From Tanytarsus gracilentus (taxonomy: Eukaryota; Arthropoda; Insecta; Diptera; Chironomidae), in the NCBI GenBank assembly GCA_038502055.1, contig JAXRKN010000032.1, positions 1,426,001 to 1,490,000 on the forward strand: a stretch of DNA of 64,000 nt. The letters are read 5' to 3'. The first letter of the stretch is position 1. The number at the start of each line of letters is the position of its first letter. A model generated the notes under the pieces. It was not told the DNA's origin. It searched no databases and was given only the letters and a program-made list of their open reading frames with translations. The position numbers were made by a program, and so were the translations under genes. Shown one piece after another: positions 38,501 to 52,000 of the stretch.

Positions 38501-41500
38501 AATAGACGGCGAAATACGGAAATTAAAAAGCTTTTTATAACACATTAAATTTTTTGCCTCTGCTGCTATTGCTCTATATCTTGGCGCGCGAGCGCACGAG
38601 CCCCGAAGTTTGAGATGGAATTCAATTTTTTTTATATAATAGATTGATATTTCGTCGTCCACACACCGCACAGTTATCTATCTCTTCATGCATACGACAA
38701 TGGACTTAAAAGTAGATTCCGCATTTTACAACTTCATCGAGGTCAGCAATTAATTAAAAGTCATTCTGTGTGTGTTGGATGGATTAGGATTAAAGTCGCA
38801 TGTAATCTAAGCTAATAACGCACAAAAAATTATTTTAATTGAGATGATTAATAATTTTTTGTGAGGGTTTTATTCAATTAAGTGGAAACCCACGTCAAAT
38901 TTTGTTATGAGTTTATTTTAATAAATCTTCTTCTTGATCTTTTAGCGCACATAAGTAGCATCAATCTCAATTTTAATATTTTTTCCTCCGGATTCCAAAG
39001 TGAAAGAGAGAAAAAAAGGTCGATAGCGTGAATATCTTTTTTTTGGTATGTCCCGCAGAAATACTTAACATCGTATTAACACGTTCTACCATCAATTTTT
39101 TGATTACATTTAATTTGGGCATCATTTACGCGATATTATATTTCATCAGTGAATGACAGGGAGCTTTCTTTCGGCTCAATCTCTCGGCACATAAATTCTT
39201 TATGATGGAAGCGCGGTGTAAAATGAAAGAAATAAAATCGAGTTGGTATTGACTTCAATTTTAAAGCTGAATATAAGTTGAATATAAATTCTCCCTCGAG
39301 TGCCGCAAACATCCTTGCTGTGAATTTAAAAAAAAATTAAAACGATTTGTCTTTCACTTGCGCGAGTACATTGGCAATTAAATCCAACGCCGATCAAAAG
39401 CTTAAATCGCAGTCAAAAGTCTTTTTGTTACTGCAACGACAGCAGCAGAGATATTTTAATAATAACAATTTTCGTGGATGATAAACAGCTCGTTGCTGTT
39501 GAGACTGATGGAAATACTTTAATATAATAACGATGTGCTGCTGTCTCTGCTCCAAATATTTCGGTTGTTTTCCATCGAGTCGATAATAGTTTTTTTGTCC
39601 ATTACACGAAATTGAGACATTCCATCCTGACGATGTGAGTGAGCGGGAGAGTAATTTGTACGTGTTCATATGAGACGCGCTTCTTTCTACACCTGATAGC
39701 GAGTTTTTGGTGCGGTAACAACTAAAAGGCGGAATAAAGACTTAAATTTAATAAAAAACCATAAGAATGAACTACAGGATGTCATTGTAGTCTTTAGTGT
39801 CGTAACCTGCCTCAAAAAACTTTTCTTGTAAGCCATAAACACTGACATGAGCTGGACATTAATTTTTTTTAAATGCTCTTTTATTAACAGAAACAAGATT
39901 GACTCTGTATCGATGAGTGAAATTAAATTTTGCAGAATATTTTTTCTCTCGCTGAATTAATTTCAATTTTTATTCAACACCAGTCCACTAAAATTCTTGT
40001 CACGATTCATAAAATATATTTAAAGAAGCATGCATCGTGTGGAGATTCTCGGTATCATGTTCGAGACGCCTTTAATTGCCTCCATGAAATCTCTTTTACT
40101 TTCGAAATAAATATTTTCTGCTCTTGTTGTCTTTGCTCGGACAGAAAGTGCAATTCGAGATCATCATCATTATTTTTTTGTGGACTTCTGTGTATGAAGA
40201 AAAATTAATGAATTTATTAAAAATTATTTTTTAAAACGCGCCACTGGGCATGTGATAATTCAAGGATGTTTAAATATCAGCAAATGGTTAATTTTAACAT
40301 CATAAAAAATCATCTAAATTCACACGTGCGTGAGAAATAAATTCTTAGATCACCAAATTTTAACCCAAAACTCGAACTAATTATTTCGATATGTTTGAGA
40401 TCAATTTAAATTCTGTCTGTTACGAGAAGGGGTTTGATCGTCCCAATTGCAAACAGTTTATTTGGCATTCACGAACGATCCTCCCTCTTTGCGAGCATGA
40501 GCATGCACATAGAAAAATAGCTATCTGATTAATTCATACATCCAATCATATAATTACTATTAAATCTCAATCTGTAAGCTCAACACTCCGATTTGAAGTC
40601 TCATTAGCCTCACAAAAGTGTATATGAGGCTCTTTCATAAAAGCGCGATTTCAATTCCGAAATGAGAAAATAGATTGTAATTGAAACTCAATGATCAGCT
40701 TCAAGAGTGTGCGAGGTGTGAATTGTAATTATTATTGAAGAAAAAGAGAGAAAAATTAAATAATTTTTATATTTCTGCAACTAATTTTCTGCTACTGCTC
40801 TATGGCTATTACGGAATAAAATGTATGAGTAATATTGACAGTCGAGCATGGCAATAATGGAATGGTTCTGAAAAAATAATTGCATTTTTGTGTGTGTGCT
40901 AATAAAACCGTAACTGACCGCTGACTTGAAATCAAATTGAGCAATTTCGATAAGTTTGTTGTGGAAAATTTTATGACAAAATTAATTAAAAAACTTTTTT
41001 TAATTTATAAAATTTTATTAAATTTAAAGAAATTTTTCGAAAAAATTTCACCCTAAATTCCCCACAAGGGAACCGCAATTTAGAAAATGAATCGCATCGC
41101 GAGTAAAGTTATGAAATTAAAAAAATCTGATTATTGTCGGATGATAAATTGACGGTCGCTCAAATTCATCTTGTATGAAATTAATCTTGATTTAGATCAA
41201 GAAGTTGGTTTTTGTGGCCCCAAAAAAAATAGTTTTAAGGCGAGCAATAATGAAATCACAATAAGAAAGACCTTCCTCGTCGACTGGATGCTGGTATTAC
41301 AGCAATAAGCGTAACTTAAGAAGCAAACAAGCGAGCAGGGAGAGAGACATGAGAAATGACACGACGCTCGCGCCAAATTATATATCTTTATAGCTTACAC
41401 ACAAGCTACTCAACATACTTACTCATGTTGGCATTCCAATGCAACAATTGTCTCACTCTCCTTCTCTATCCTATTTAAGGAGTGGAGGAAGAGACGTGAA

Positions 41501-42638
41501 ACATAGCTGCTGGAATTTGAAGTTTGTGCTGTTATGATTCCGCAATTTGAGTCTATGGATCGAGATAGCACAAAAGGGGGGCGATTTGATTTTGACGTCA
41601 CATGATATCTTTAAAATTATTTTATAAAAAAAATAGGTCCGAAAATAATTCATACATCACAAAAATTGTAATTTTAGTACAAATTCTTTTGACGTCACTC
41701 ACAAACACCCCAATGAATAGAAAATATGTCTTTTCGGCCAACAGTCTGACACACACGGCCCTGCACCGATCGCTTACTCACAAAGTTTATTGTAATATAA
41801 AAAAGCCGAGTAGCCCATACGAGAGGCAAACTACAAAAGGAATGACAGCGCGCTACCAGACATCGAACTAATTAATTATTAATTTAATATTTTTTTCTCC
41901 TCTTCAACTCTTTATTTTTTTGCGATCATAAGACGGCAGCGAGAGACAATTTTTGTGCCTCTCATTTTCCTCAACCTCCATCTGCTATTATCACATTTCT
42001 CTTTTGAATTTCGCATTTAATCAGTGCACCAGTGCAATTCAACAGGAGATGCGATAAAAAAATAAATAAACCACTAAAATTATGATCATTGCTTTTCAAC
42101 AGCAGGTATACGTTTTTTTTGCGCGACAATTTTTCAACATCAGAAAGAGAAACACGGAGGATATTAATTTTGGTACGGTTTGCGATGAAGTACATCTTTT
42201 GACTAAATTTGGAAGTTGAACTGTTGCGATGAAACCGTGGGCTTCTGTGTGATTTATGCTTTACACTTTCGATTTTTTAGATTGAAATTTTTTTGCAAAA
42301 GGAAAGTAAAAATTTTTCAGGTTCATTCATAAGGTGATGAAAAAAATTTAAAAAATTTAAAACCGTTAAAGTTAACAAACAATAATTAGCTGAAAATAAA
42401 AAGACAATCTACAGTCTCAAAATTCCAATGCAATGGAGATGTTTAAAGTCAGTGATATCGAAATTAAGATAATAACAGCGAAAAATGATTCATGTGCACT
42501 CAAGTACCGCTTAAAGCCTTAAATTTTATATTTCGCTTCTTCTTAAATCAATTTTCTCGTCACTGATGGATGCGACGATGCTGTCAAACTTGGCGAGTTG
42601 AACAAATATTTAATATTCAATAAACTCCTTCAAGACAA
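35528..42638. other. gene desert, proximal part
   Basis: No exon recognised. At 35738-36059 both strands are open for about 100 codons, but neither translation shows a domain or biased codon use. The rest is A/T-rich with GAGA/CTCT tracts. Confidence 0.5.
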
Positions 42639-43761
42639 GAAGGAAGTGTGAGGGAAGTACGGGGAATTTCATTTGGTCTGAATTTTGGTTTATTGTGCCT
42701 AATTGTGACTATTTGTGACGCACTCTCATTTTTTTGACACCCAAATTTTTTTGGTTTTGAACATTTCAAAATTTTGAGCTTTCTCCTCCGTCTTCACAAG
42801 AACTACATCGAGAGTTTTTAAAAAAATACTTTTTATGATGTTTTTATATTTTTTATAGCATTTATTTTGACTATTTTTGACATCAAAAAGTTTTTGAATT
42901 CAAAAAAAATATTTTAAAATGTGAAAATAAGTTTCACCAAGAGTGAGAATATGGGGGATTTAAAAATATATAAAAAAAATTTTGTCTTTTTTTTGGAATT
43001 TTAAACGGGTTTTTGTGTTTTTCAAAATTTTTTGATTTTTTATGCCTTAAAAAAAATTAGGTAAAAAATTGAAAATTGTTTTAGAAAATTCTATAAAAAT
43101 TAATTTTTTGAATAGTTTTTATTAAAGATAAAAATTACTTATTTTTAAATTAAATAAATTGAAATTTAGTTTCCATAAATTCTTCTTTATGTTTGTTTGT
43201 TTTTTCATTTTTTTATTTGTTGAAATAAATTAATTAATTTAAAAATTAAGTTGTAGCTAGAAATTTTTATTTTATTAATATTAATATAAAAAATTAAATT
43301 TTTTTTTAAAATAATATAGTTATTTTCGATTTTATATTTTGAAGGCAGAAAAAGAAAATAATGACATCAAACCGTGTTTTTTAAATGGTTTGATATTCCG
43401 GTCAAATGCAAAATTGTATGATTTTTTTTCATTAAAATATTTGGAACCTGTTGCTGTGTAAATATTTTCCATTTAAAAAATATTTTTTGAAATTTGAATC
43501 AAAAATTGGATTAAAAATGAAAATAAATGTATAAGAAAATATAAAAACACATGAAAAATTGTTTTTTAAAAATTCTCCGCCGTGTTTTTGTGAAGTACGG
43601 CGGTGAAAGCTCAAAATTTTGAAATGCTCAAAACTCAAAAAATATTGGGTGTCAAAAAAAATGGAGAGTGCGTCACAAATAGTCACAATTAGGTCACAAT
43701 AATATCCAAAATTCAGACCAAATGGAGAAATTCTCCGCCGTACTTCCCTCACACGAAGGCA
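42639..43761. mobile_element. non-autonomous DNA transposon, 1109 bp (42646-43754), long terminal inverted repeats
   Basis: The ends GTGTGAGGGAAGTACGG and CCGTACTTCCCTCACAC are perfect complements. Similarity continues inward for about 165-185 bp (42646-42830 against 43565-43754), including TTTGTGACGCACTC and CATTTCAAAATTTTGAGC in both arms. The terminal GAAGTACGGCGG motif is repeated subterminally (near 43575-43605), like transposase binding sites. The flanks give an imperfect 7-bp duplication, GAAGGAA and GAAGGCA, so the superfamily is left open. The core is A/T-rich without a transposase; the open frame at 43432-43752 is a by-product of the right arm. Confidence 0.85.
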
Positions 43762-46191
43762 ATTAACCCACGCTAATTTTCTTTATCATCCGAACGGAAT
43801 CTCTTTGATGACTGTTGTTCGTCGGTCGCATTAATTTATGTGCAATGTATTTAATACTTGTGGATAAATTCTTTCTGAAAGTTTTATAAGTAAAAAATAG
43901 AATTGAAAGAATTATGCTGAGTTCCTCCACAAGGGTCTTTAAGGCTTAAAATTCCGTAAAAAACCGAGCGCATACTTATCAAAATCAAAAGATCGACGTT
44001 GAATGAATGCCGAATGGAGCTATGGCATGATTGGGATGTGGAGAAAGTATTAAATGATTATTTTTTCCCTTAAAAATATATATGCGCCATAAGATTACGA
44101 TGAGATAAGATGGCTGCAAGAAGATTTTGATAAATGCAGCGCGCAAGGCTAAAGATTGATGCAATGCAAGGAATATAAATTGCCTTCATTTTCTCGCTGA
44201 AAGCTCCTATAATCAAAATGATGAGGTGCAATTTAAAACAGAGAAGATTCTTTTTTTCAGTGAAGTTTATTGAGTCAGAAAAAAACTGGGACGATTTATG
44301 TGGTGACGAAAATCATTTTTATGCTTTACAATTACAGTTTTTGTAAAATTTTAAACTAGTGAATTGATTAAATTTTTTTATATAATCATTAGGTAGTAAG
44401 TAGTGTCATTAAGTTCTCGTCTTTCAAATTGAATCTCTTCAATCACTTAAAATACGATACAATATAAGGTTTCTAAAAACATTGACATTAAACATTTTCT
44501 TAAGGTGTGAGTAATATTTTTTTTCTTAAATAATTAGTTTTGATAGATCGATTGAGCTCAATTTATTTTTTTTGTGACAACAATCATTTTCAATTATCCT
44601 CTAAACTTGTTTTGTGTCCTCATCAGTGAGACATTTTTTTGGTGTGATTTCTTATCATTTACATTATACAAATACTTTTAATGTAAGAATGTCATTTTGC
44701 ATTATTTAATTTTTTTGGTGATCGACTTAAAACTTTACATGATTTTTCACTTAACTACAGTTTTTTAAATTAAATTACATTTTCACTTAATTAAATTGCT
44801 GTTAAGCCTAAAACAATTTTTTTGTCAATATATTTTCGCTAAATAAATTTTAATTATTATTTTTTTGAGGTTACACGAGAGGATGCTGAAGTTTCCCTCT
44901 CTTTCGATATAACTCATCTTGAGTCTTTCTCATTAAATAAAATCTTCAAGTATAAAAAAAACAAATTTCGACAATTGTGCATTATAAACTCATAGAAGTA
45001 TAAAATTAATTACAAAATGAAAAGCGAAATCCGCAAAAATTATTTATAACTAGCTGACGTAATAATTTTTATGCGGTTTTTTTAAAACAATTTTTTTGTG
45101 CAATTTCTTTCCAAATCGAGAAGTGGCGGCGTGAAACGTAAATCATAACGTTGATGATAAAATTCACATAGAGACGGTAGTTGACAGAAAAATCACAAGA
45201 GTTCCCATAACTAGCATCTCGTGTGTCAATTCGAAAAAAAAATTGTTCATCGGCATTTCGCGCGTAAATTGCAATTTTTCTTCTCCTCTCTCTGCGCAAA
45301 GAGTCGCTTCTCATACCATTTATTGATCTTTATGCGGCAAAGTCTTGAGCGCGATTGCTGCTCATAAATTGATATTATTCCTCTTTAATTGAATGAAAAT
45401 CTCAAATCTTAAAATGGATACTTCCATGTGACATCAGACAATCAGCGAGCGACTTTTGTGGAGAGTGGTTGAGATACACTATAAAAGGGTATTTGTAATG
45501 TCTGAGAAAATACCTCTTGATCATATATGAGACCCTTGTGGGAACTTTCAACCATAAACTAATAATTATTATTTTTTCCCCTAAACAGGCAATTGTTTAA
45601 ACATTTGCAAATTTCATGAAAAACAAAATTTTGTATTAATTCAAAAATTTCTAATTCCTCCCGAAAGTCACCGCAAGGATAAATTTTTACTGTCGCTGCA
45701 AAAGCTCAATGATCAATCAAATCGAGAGTAAAATTGCTGTTATGTGAATAAACAATACTGATTTTGTGCCATGATAACGAAGAAGTAAGTTAACTTAAGT
45801 TAGTTACATACTTGCTTTTAGCTCAATCAATGGTGGCGCGTCTGTGCGATGCACAATGGAAAAAAAATAGATTGGGAGCAGAAATTGGAGAAGAAGATAA
45901 ATGAGATGATGAAGATGGAGCGCAAAAATGCAGCGCGCCCCGAAAGAAGAAATATGTCGCTCGCTCTCACAATCTTGACAGTGAATTTCATTAAATTTAA
46001 TTAACAATCGACATTTTTTCTCTCGCTAGCTTTTGTGTGTGATTGATTTCATAATTTATGATATTCCCGAGTTGTGAAAGTGTTGCTTAAGAATTTCGAA
46101 TGAGTTTGTATATTTTTTTTGATCTACAATGCAATCGCTCTATGATATTTTGTGCATTTTTCCATTAATCACACGAAAAATTATTATTTTT
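43762..46191. other. gene desert and probable 3'UTR of the hamlet-type gene
   Basis: No coding sequence. The 3'UTR of the minus-strand zinc-finger gene should start at 46191 and run leftward. AATAAA on the minus strand at 45319-45324 is one candidate end, but I could not decide between candidates. Confidence 0.4.
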
Positions 46192-49053
46192 CTATGTTGT
46201 CACTTCAATGCGATCATTATTGTTATTGATTGTGTCTTTATCGCTATGATCATGCTCAATATTGATTAAATCATTGTCGCTACTGCTCGCTGCCTCGTCT
46301 AAGTCACCTTCCATGCTCGAATGGTGGACACCCAATGGCGCATATAAATGTGAATTTCCAGAGTAGGTCACTTTCCCCATAAACGATCGAATTTCATCAA
46401 AGTACGAGTCCTCACGTTCCGCTTCATTTGACGATGGCGAATCGCCGAGACTTACGCTAATGCCAGCTGCATCGGCCTCATGTTTCTTCAAGTGACGATC
46501 GAGATTCGTTTGCTGTCCAAAGCAGCGCTCGCACAGTGGACATTTGAAAGGTCGCTCCTTGTTGTGAATATTTCGTACGTGACGCTGCAAGTTGCTCGAA
46601 ATACTGAACGAACGCTCGCAATATTTACAACTGTAGGGCTGCTCGCCCGTATGCGTTCGCAAGTGACGTGTCAAGTTCGCCGATCGAGGGAAATTTTTTC
46701 CACAAAATTTACAACTGTAGCGATCTTTAACTTTAAGACTTGCACTGCTTCCACTGGTCGTTGTTGAGGGAGTTGATGAAAGTCCACCAGCTGACATAAG
46801 TGCATCGTGGAATGTCTTGGCTGGAAAATTTCCGCCATTACGAGTAATAAAATCAAAACCAGCGCGAAAATTGGGTCCTAAAAAAGGAAATGGATGTTGA
46901 AAGGGATTCAAACCGCCGCGTGGTCGATACATGGCGTCCAAGAGGAGAGGATGAATAGGTCGAGGATATGCCATTTGTGGATGTGAACCAGGCGATGATG
47001 GTGTGGGTGTTCTATGGCTTGGCGAAGAAGAAGAGCGAGGTGAAATTGATGGCGATGGACTTGCTTGAGGTTCTTCTTCATCTGCCGCTGTGCCGCTACT
47101 CTGCACATCAATTCGAGGCGATAATGAACGTTCATCGGCAATCTCCAATTTTGGACTGACACTCTCCCTTAAGCAAAGCTTCTTTTTCTTCGTTCCAACA
47201 CTCAAATCGAGCGGCTGTTCCGATTGACTTTCATCATTTGAGGTCGCCTCATCCTGCAATCGAGATGAAAGAGGTTTGATTAAAAAAAAATTTCTTTACA
47301 AAAGATCAATTTCATGTTTTAAATACACGCGAGTAAGGTTAGGGCGTGACATTGAGATCTCTCTCTATTCACAAAATTAGTTAATTAAATAGTGTTTAAA
47401 AGAGAAAGGCAGTAGCAGTAGTTAAAAAATGTCAAAATTTTTGACTACACATCGCGCGAGATGAGAAAGGGACATTTAACCTTAAAAAAAATATTTACTT
47501 AGAAAATTCCGTATCAAATACGCATAATGACCGCTCTTTGCGTGGAAACATGAAATTCGAGAGCACGCTGATACTTTACCTTGATGTCAACATCACTCTG
47601 ATTGTTACTTTTGATTTCATTCGACATGTCCATTGTGGTGCGCTTGCGGTTGAAATGATCCATTCCATTTTTGGCGGCAGTGTCGATGCGATCGTCTTTT
47701 AAACGCAATGAAATGGAATTTTGTGAGTTTTTGCGGCTCCTCGGCGATGCCGATGGATGTTCATTGTCTTGATCATCATCAACCGATTCACGCTTAATAT
47801 TCGAATGATTGAAGTTATTGACAGTGCTATTGTTATTGATATTCTTATCGTGTCGATTGATTAAATTCTGAACACTCAGCGGTGCCGAAGGGCGTGCAGG
47901 TGATGGCCGTAAATTTGTTGATGCCTCATCGGCCTGTGATGGTGACAACTTGCTGTGACTTCCATTCATTTTTGTTGGTGTTTTTCTGTTGCCATCAATG
48001 TCCATGCATGGCATGTCAAAATTGAGCTTCGGTGGAAAGAGAGAAGGAAAGTGTGGTGCTTGTGAGGAGCCGGGTGGAAAAATGCCTTGCAGACCGTGGA
48101 ATGGCGATAAGCTTGGTGGAAAGAACGGTGCATTACGAAACATGAAAAAGTGATTTGTTGGCGTATTCATGGCTGATGGAATTGCTTGTGAATTTTGATG
48201 CTGCTGCGATGACGACTGATGTTGACTGCCAACTAAATTACTGCTAGTTCCTGTTGAGTCACAGAAACGCTTGTGCTTTGAGAGGGATGTGACCGTGTTG
48301 AAGCTTTGGCCGCACTTATTACACTTGATCTGTATGCGACAATCGCTATGCATCCGCTTGTGACGACACAAGTTCGAGAATTGCGTGTAGGCTTTCAAGC
48401 ACACCTCGCACTGAAACGGCTTAACCGACGAGTGAATGTGAGTGTGCTGCTTTAATCCCGACGATGTTGCAAATGTTTTTCCGCACTCTGGACATGCGTG
48501 ACTACGTGCACCCACGTGATGAGTCCGAATGTGTCGCTGAAGATTTGATGGATCAGTAAATTCCTACAAAAGAAAAATAGTGAATGAAGATCATTGCATT
48601 TTTTTTCATTGTGTCTGCAGCCAAATGAAATTAAAAGTGAAATAAATTAATTCTTTTCAATGCGAGACGTTGCTATTATGTGTAGGTTGTTATAGCCACA
48701 CAAAAGCAATAACTTTGGTTTTTCGGGTGGTTTGGTCGGGGTTCGGGGGTCACGGGCGATGATTTGACTCTTTTTTTTTTTTATGACCATTTTTCCTTTT
48801 TTTTTTATAAATTATAAATTTAAATAAAAAGTTTTTTTTTTTTTAATTTTTTTTTGAACTTCAATCTTAGCGAGATACTTTAAAATATCTCTATATATGT
48901 GTAGGATTTTTAAAGTTAGATAAGATAGCAAACTAACATGTTAATTTGTTGTCTTTTGATCAAATCTTTCTAAAAATGCGCACTTAATAAAATGTTTTTT
49001 ACTATTTAAATTTTTTTTTTTTTTGGGAAAATTTTTTTTTTTTTTATAAAAAA

Positions 49054-49084
<31 letters not shown>

Positions 49085-52000
49085 TTTTAAAAAAATATTT
49101 TTTAAAAAAATTTTTTTAATATTTTTTTTTTTTTTCAAAAAATTTTTTAAAAATTTTTAAAATTTTATAAAAAAAAATAAAAAATTTTTAGCTTTGAAAA
49201 AATCTAAAAAGTATAGAAAAATTATCATTTTGGGCCCGAATGTCCGGGGATTGTGATCCCGGTGTCCCGTACCGGTATTCACCGTGAGGATCCCTAAAAC
49301 TAATGCAGAGCAAATGAGAAACTGAGATTAATTGTAATTTTAACTTTTCAGGGTTGGCGCAGACTGAATCTTTCCGGATTTTAAATTTATTAAACTTTTA
49401 AAAATTTAGAATCATTTCCATCGTAAAAACCCTCGATTGAATTTCACTCACTTCATTGATCTTTTCTGCAGAGAGGAGAAAAAAAATCTGAAGGTGAACG
49501 AATTTCATCGCGAAAGAAATCAATTATGTGCTAGATCGCGCCATAATAATTTTATTGATGTAAGGCCTATGCGAAGTTATTGAACAATGAGATTTTTACT
49601 CGAACGATTTCAACGCTTTTTCGCCTCTTTAAATTATGTCCACAATATTCAATCAAAAAGGCGCATTTTTTTCGATGATGAAATATCAATCAGTGTAATT
49701 GATTTTAGTGATCATTATGCTATAGTTGCGCTATGAGGAGGGTTTCGAAAAAGAGTTATTGAGTAAAATTGGATTTGTCGCGCACACTCTTCATGCCATT
49801 TCGCTCTTGAAGCGCACTAACGAGTGGACGCAAGTTATAATTATTTTCACTGACTATTAATCATTTTTCAATATTTTTCTGCCACTAACTCGTCAATATA
49901 CATTTTCGAGCGATTACTACTGTGGCACTTTTTTTTGGTTAACATGAGCGAAAAAAATAAAAAGAAATGAAAACGAAAATGATTATCATCAGTCTATGGA
50001 GTTTGCAACCAATTAATTTTTATGTGTGTGTCTTTCTCGAAAAAAAAATGCGACACGGAGAGATGAAGAGAGAAAAATTTATGACCAGCAACTATGTCCG
50101 CATTGCACATATATGAAAAAGAAATGCAGAGCTTAATAATTCGAAGCATAATCCAATTTAAAGCAGCATAGATGGAAGTATGTCGGGTAACTCCCTTTGT
50201 TCTCACATGAAATATTTCTTAAATTAAAACGTCCTTTCTTGATATGATCCGAAGGGGTTGGCCAAAGGGGGTTTTAAATAAAAATATTCAATTTGAATTT
50301 AAAAAATTATTTTAATTCTATTAAATTTATCATTTAAAACAGCACTTGACCCCTCATCACTTCCATTAACAATCAAAAAAGTATTTTTTCGCTATCTCTT
50401 TCTCATTTAGTTGTCAAAAGTGCTTCAACATCACATCAAAAAAATATTTTTTTTGACGTGCAAAATAAATTGGTAGCCATTAATTTCTCGCTGCCTCATC
50501 CGAGAGAGACTTTCACAGAGCACTAATTGTAACAAGAAAGGTGATTTTTAGTGGTCATCTCACTTCAATTGGGTCAGTGTTTAAAAAACTTAAGAGTGGT
50601 ATCATAATTGCAAGAAGATTTTTTTTCAATTTGAGTGATGCCCAAGCGTGAGTGCTTACGCGCTTGAGACAGAGAGGAAAAGGAAGGCATAACAAAAATG
50701 ATGAAGCAAAGTTTAACTGATGAAATATATAAGGCAGAAAACTCGCAATGTTAAACGCACATTGGGAGGTGAATATCAAAAAGAGTCTTTAGATTGTGGA
50801 ATTTGTAACGAGATCGAGCTTCATTAATTGACACAGTGTGATGTCTCTCTGCATCTCTTTTTCTCAGCAAAATATAGCCTTCGACTTTTACGATCTTATT
50901 TCTATTTACTCCCCACATCGCAGAGACTCGCGCTCTGTTCATATCTCGCGAGATCAGTCAATAAATAAACAAATTGTGTGATTAACAATGTCTAAACGCA
51001 TTACATAATTTACATGTAATGAAATGACTACAAATTATTTCTCCGTTCACTTTTTTTTATATGTGGATGAAATCTAAAACCTCCTCTTTGCGAGACACAT
51101 GCGGAATTTTTTATAGTTTGCCATAAAAAGATTCTTATGCTTATCCTCAACTATAAATCATACTACTGAGTGATTGCAATAAAAAAAATAATGTTAGTTG
51201 CTTGCGAAACGAATAACTCTGAAGGTGTTAATAAATTTACGGCTTATAAAATCTAAACGAAGGACTACCCAAAAACAAATGCAATTTTTCATCGCTAACA
51301 AGCCGATTCAAATTAAATTACATTTTAAACGCATGTTATGAGTCATTAGTGAAAAATTGAAGAAAAAACAGGAAACTTAAATCCAAGGAATGGAAATTTT
51401 ATTTATAAAAAAATATTTTCCTCCCCCTTGATACATTTCACATCTAAATTCTTGCCATTTCATTTTAATTTTCGTTCATTAAATTCCAGCTCTCGTTTGA
51501 CATCTTAATTTAGTTTAGTCAATTTGTGTGTTTTACGATATCACATAAGTAATAAATAAATGAGCTATAATTACGTAATTGGCGCATACAATTCATTCTT
51601 TTTTCTGTCGAATGCCGCAACACACAAAGCTTCACATTAACTCACAAAACTAGAACGTTTAGAAAGTTGAAAAATATATTTACTAAGATACTATTAGATA
51701 TATCCGCGTGTATCTCTCTCGCGATCGTCGTCGTTACATTTCGAGCTTTGATTTTTGCCGACAAAACGACTGACGACAAAAATGTGCTGTCTAATCAAAC
51801 ATCGAGAATATGGAGGTAAAAATGATAGCAGGAGAACTCGATCGATATTGTCAATGTCGTGTCTAACGATCTTGCTGCCGTAACATTAAATTTTCATCTC
51901 TGCACATACAAAAGACTTCAATGAGCGAAGCTAATCGAAATTGGGCGCAAAATCTTTATCATTGAAGAAACGTCCAAAAGAACCGTAAAAGTTATTTATT

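Noticed and set aside
43432..43752. 106-codon minus-strand frame
   Set aside because: It reads through the right arm of a non-autonomous transposon and shows no transposase features.
48941..49138. 65-codon Lys/Phe frame
   Set aside because: A pure by-product of A and T homopolymers.
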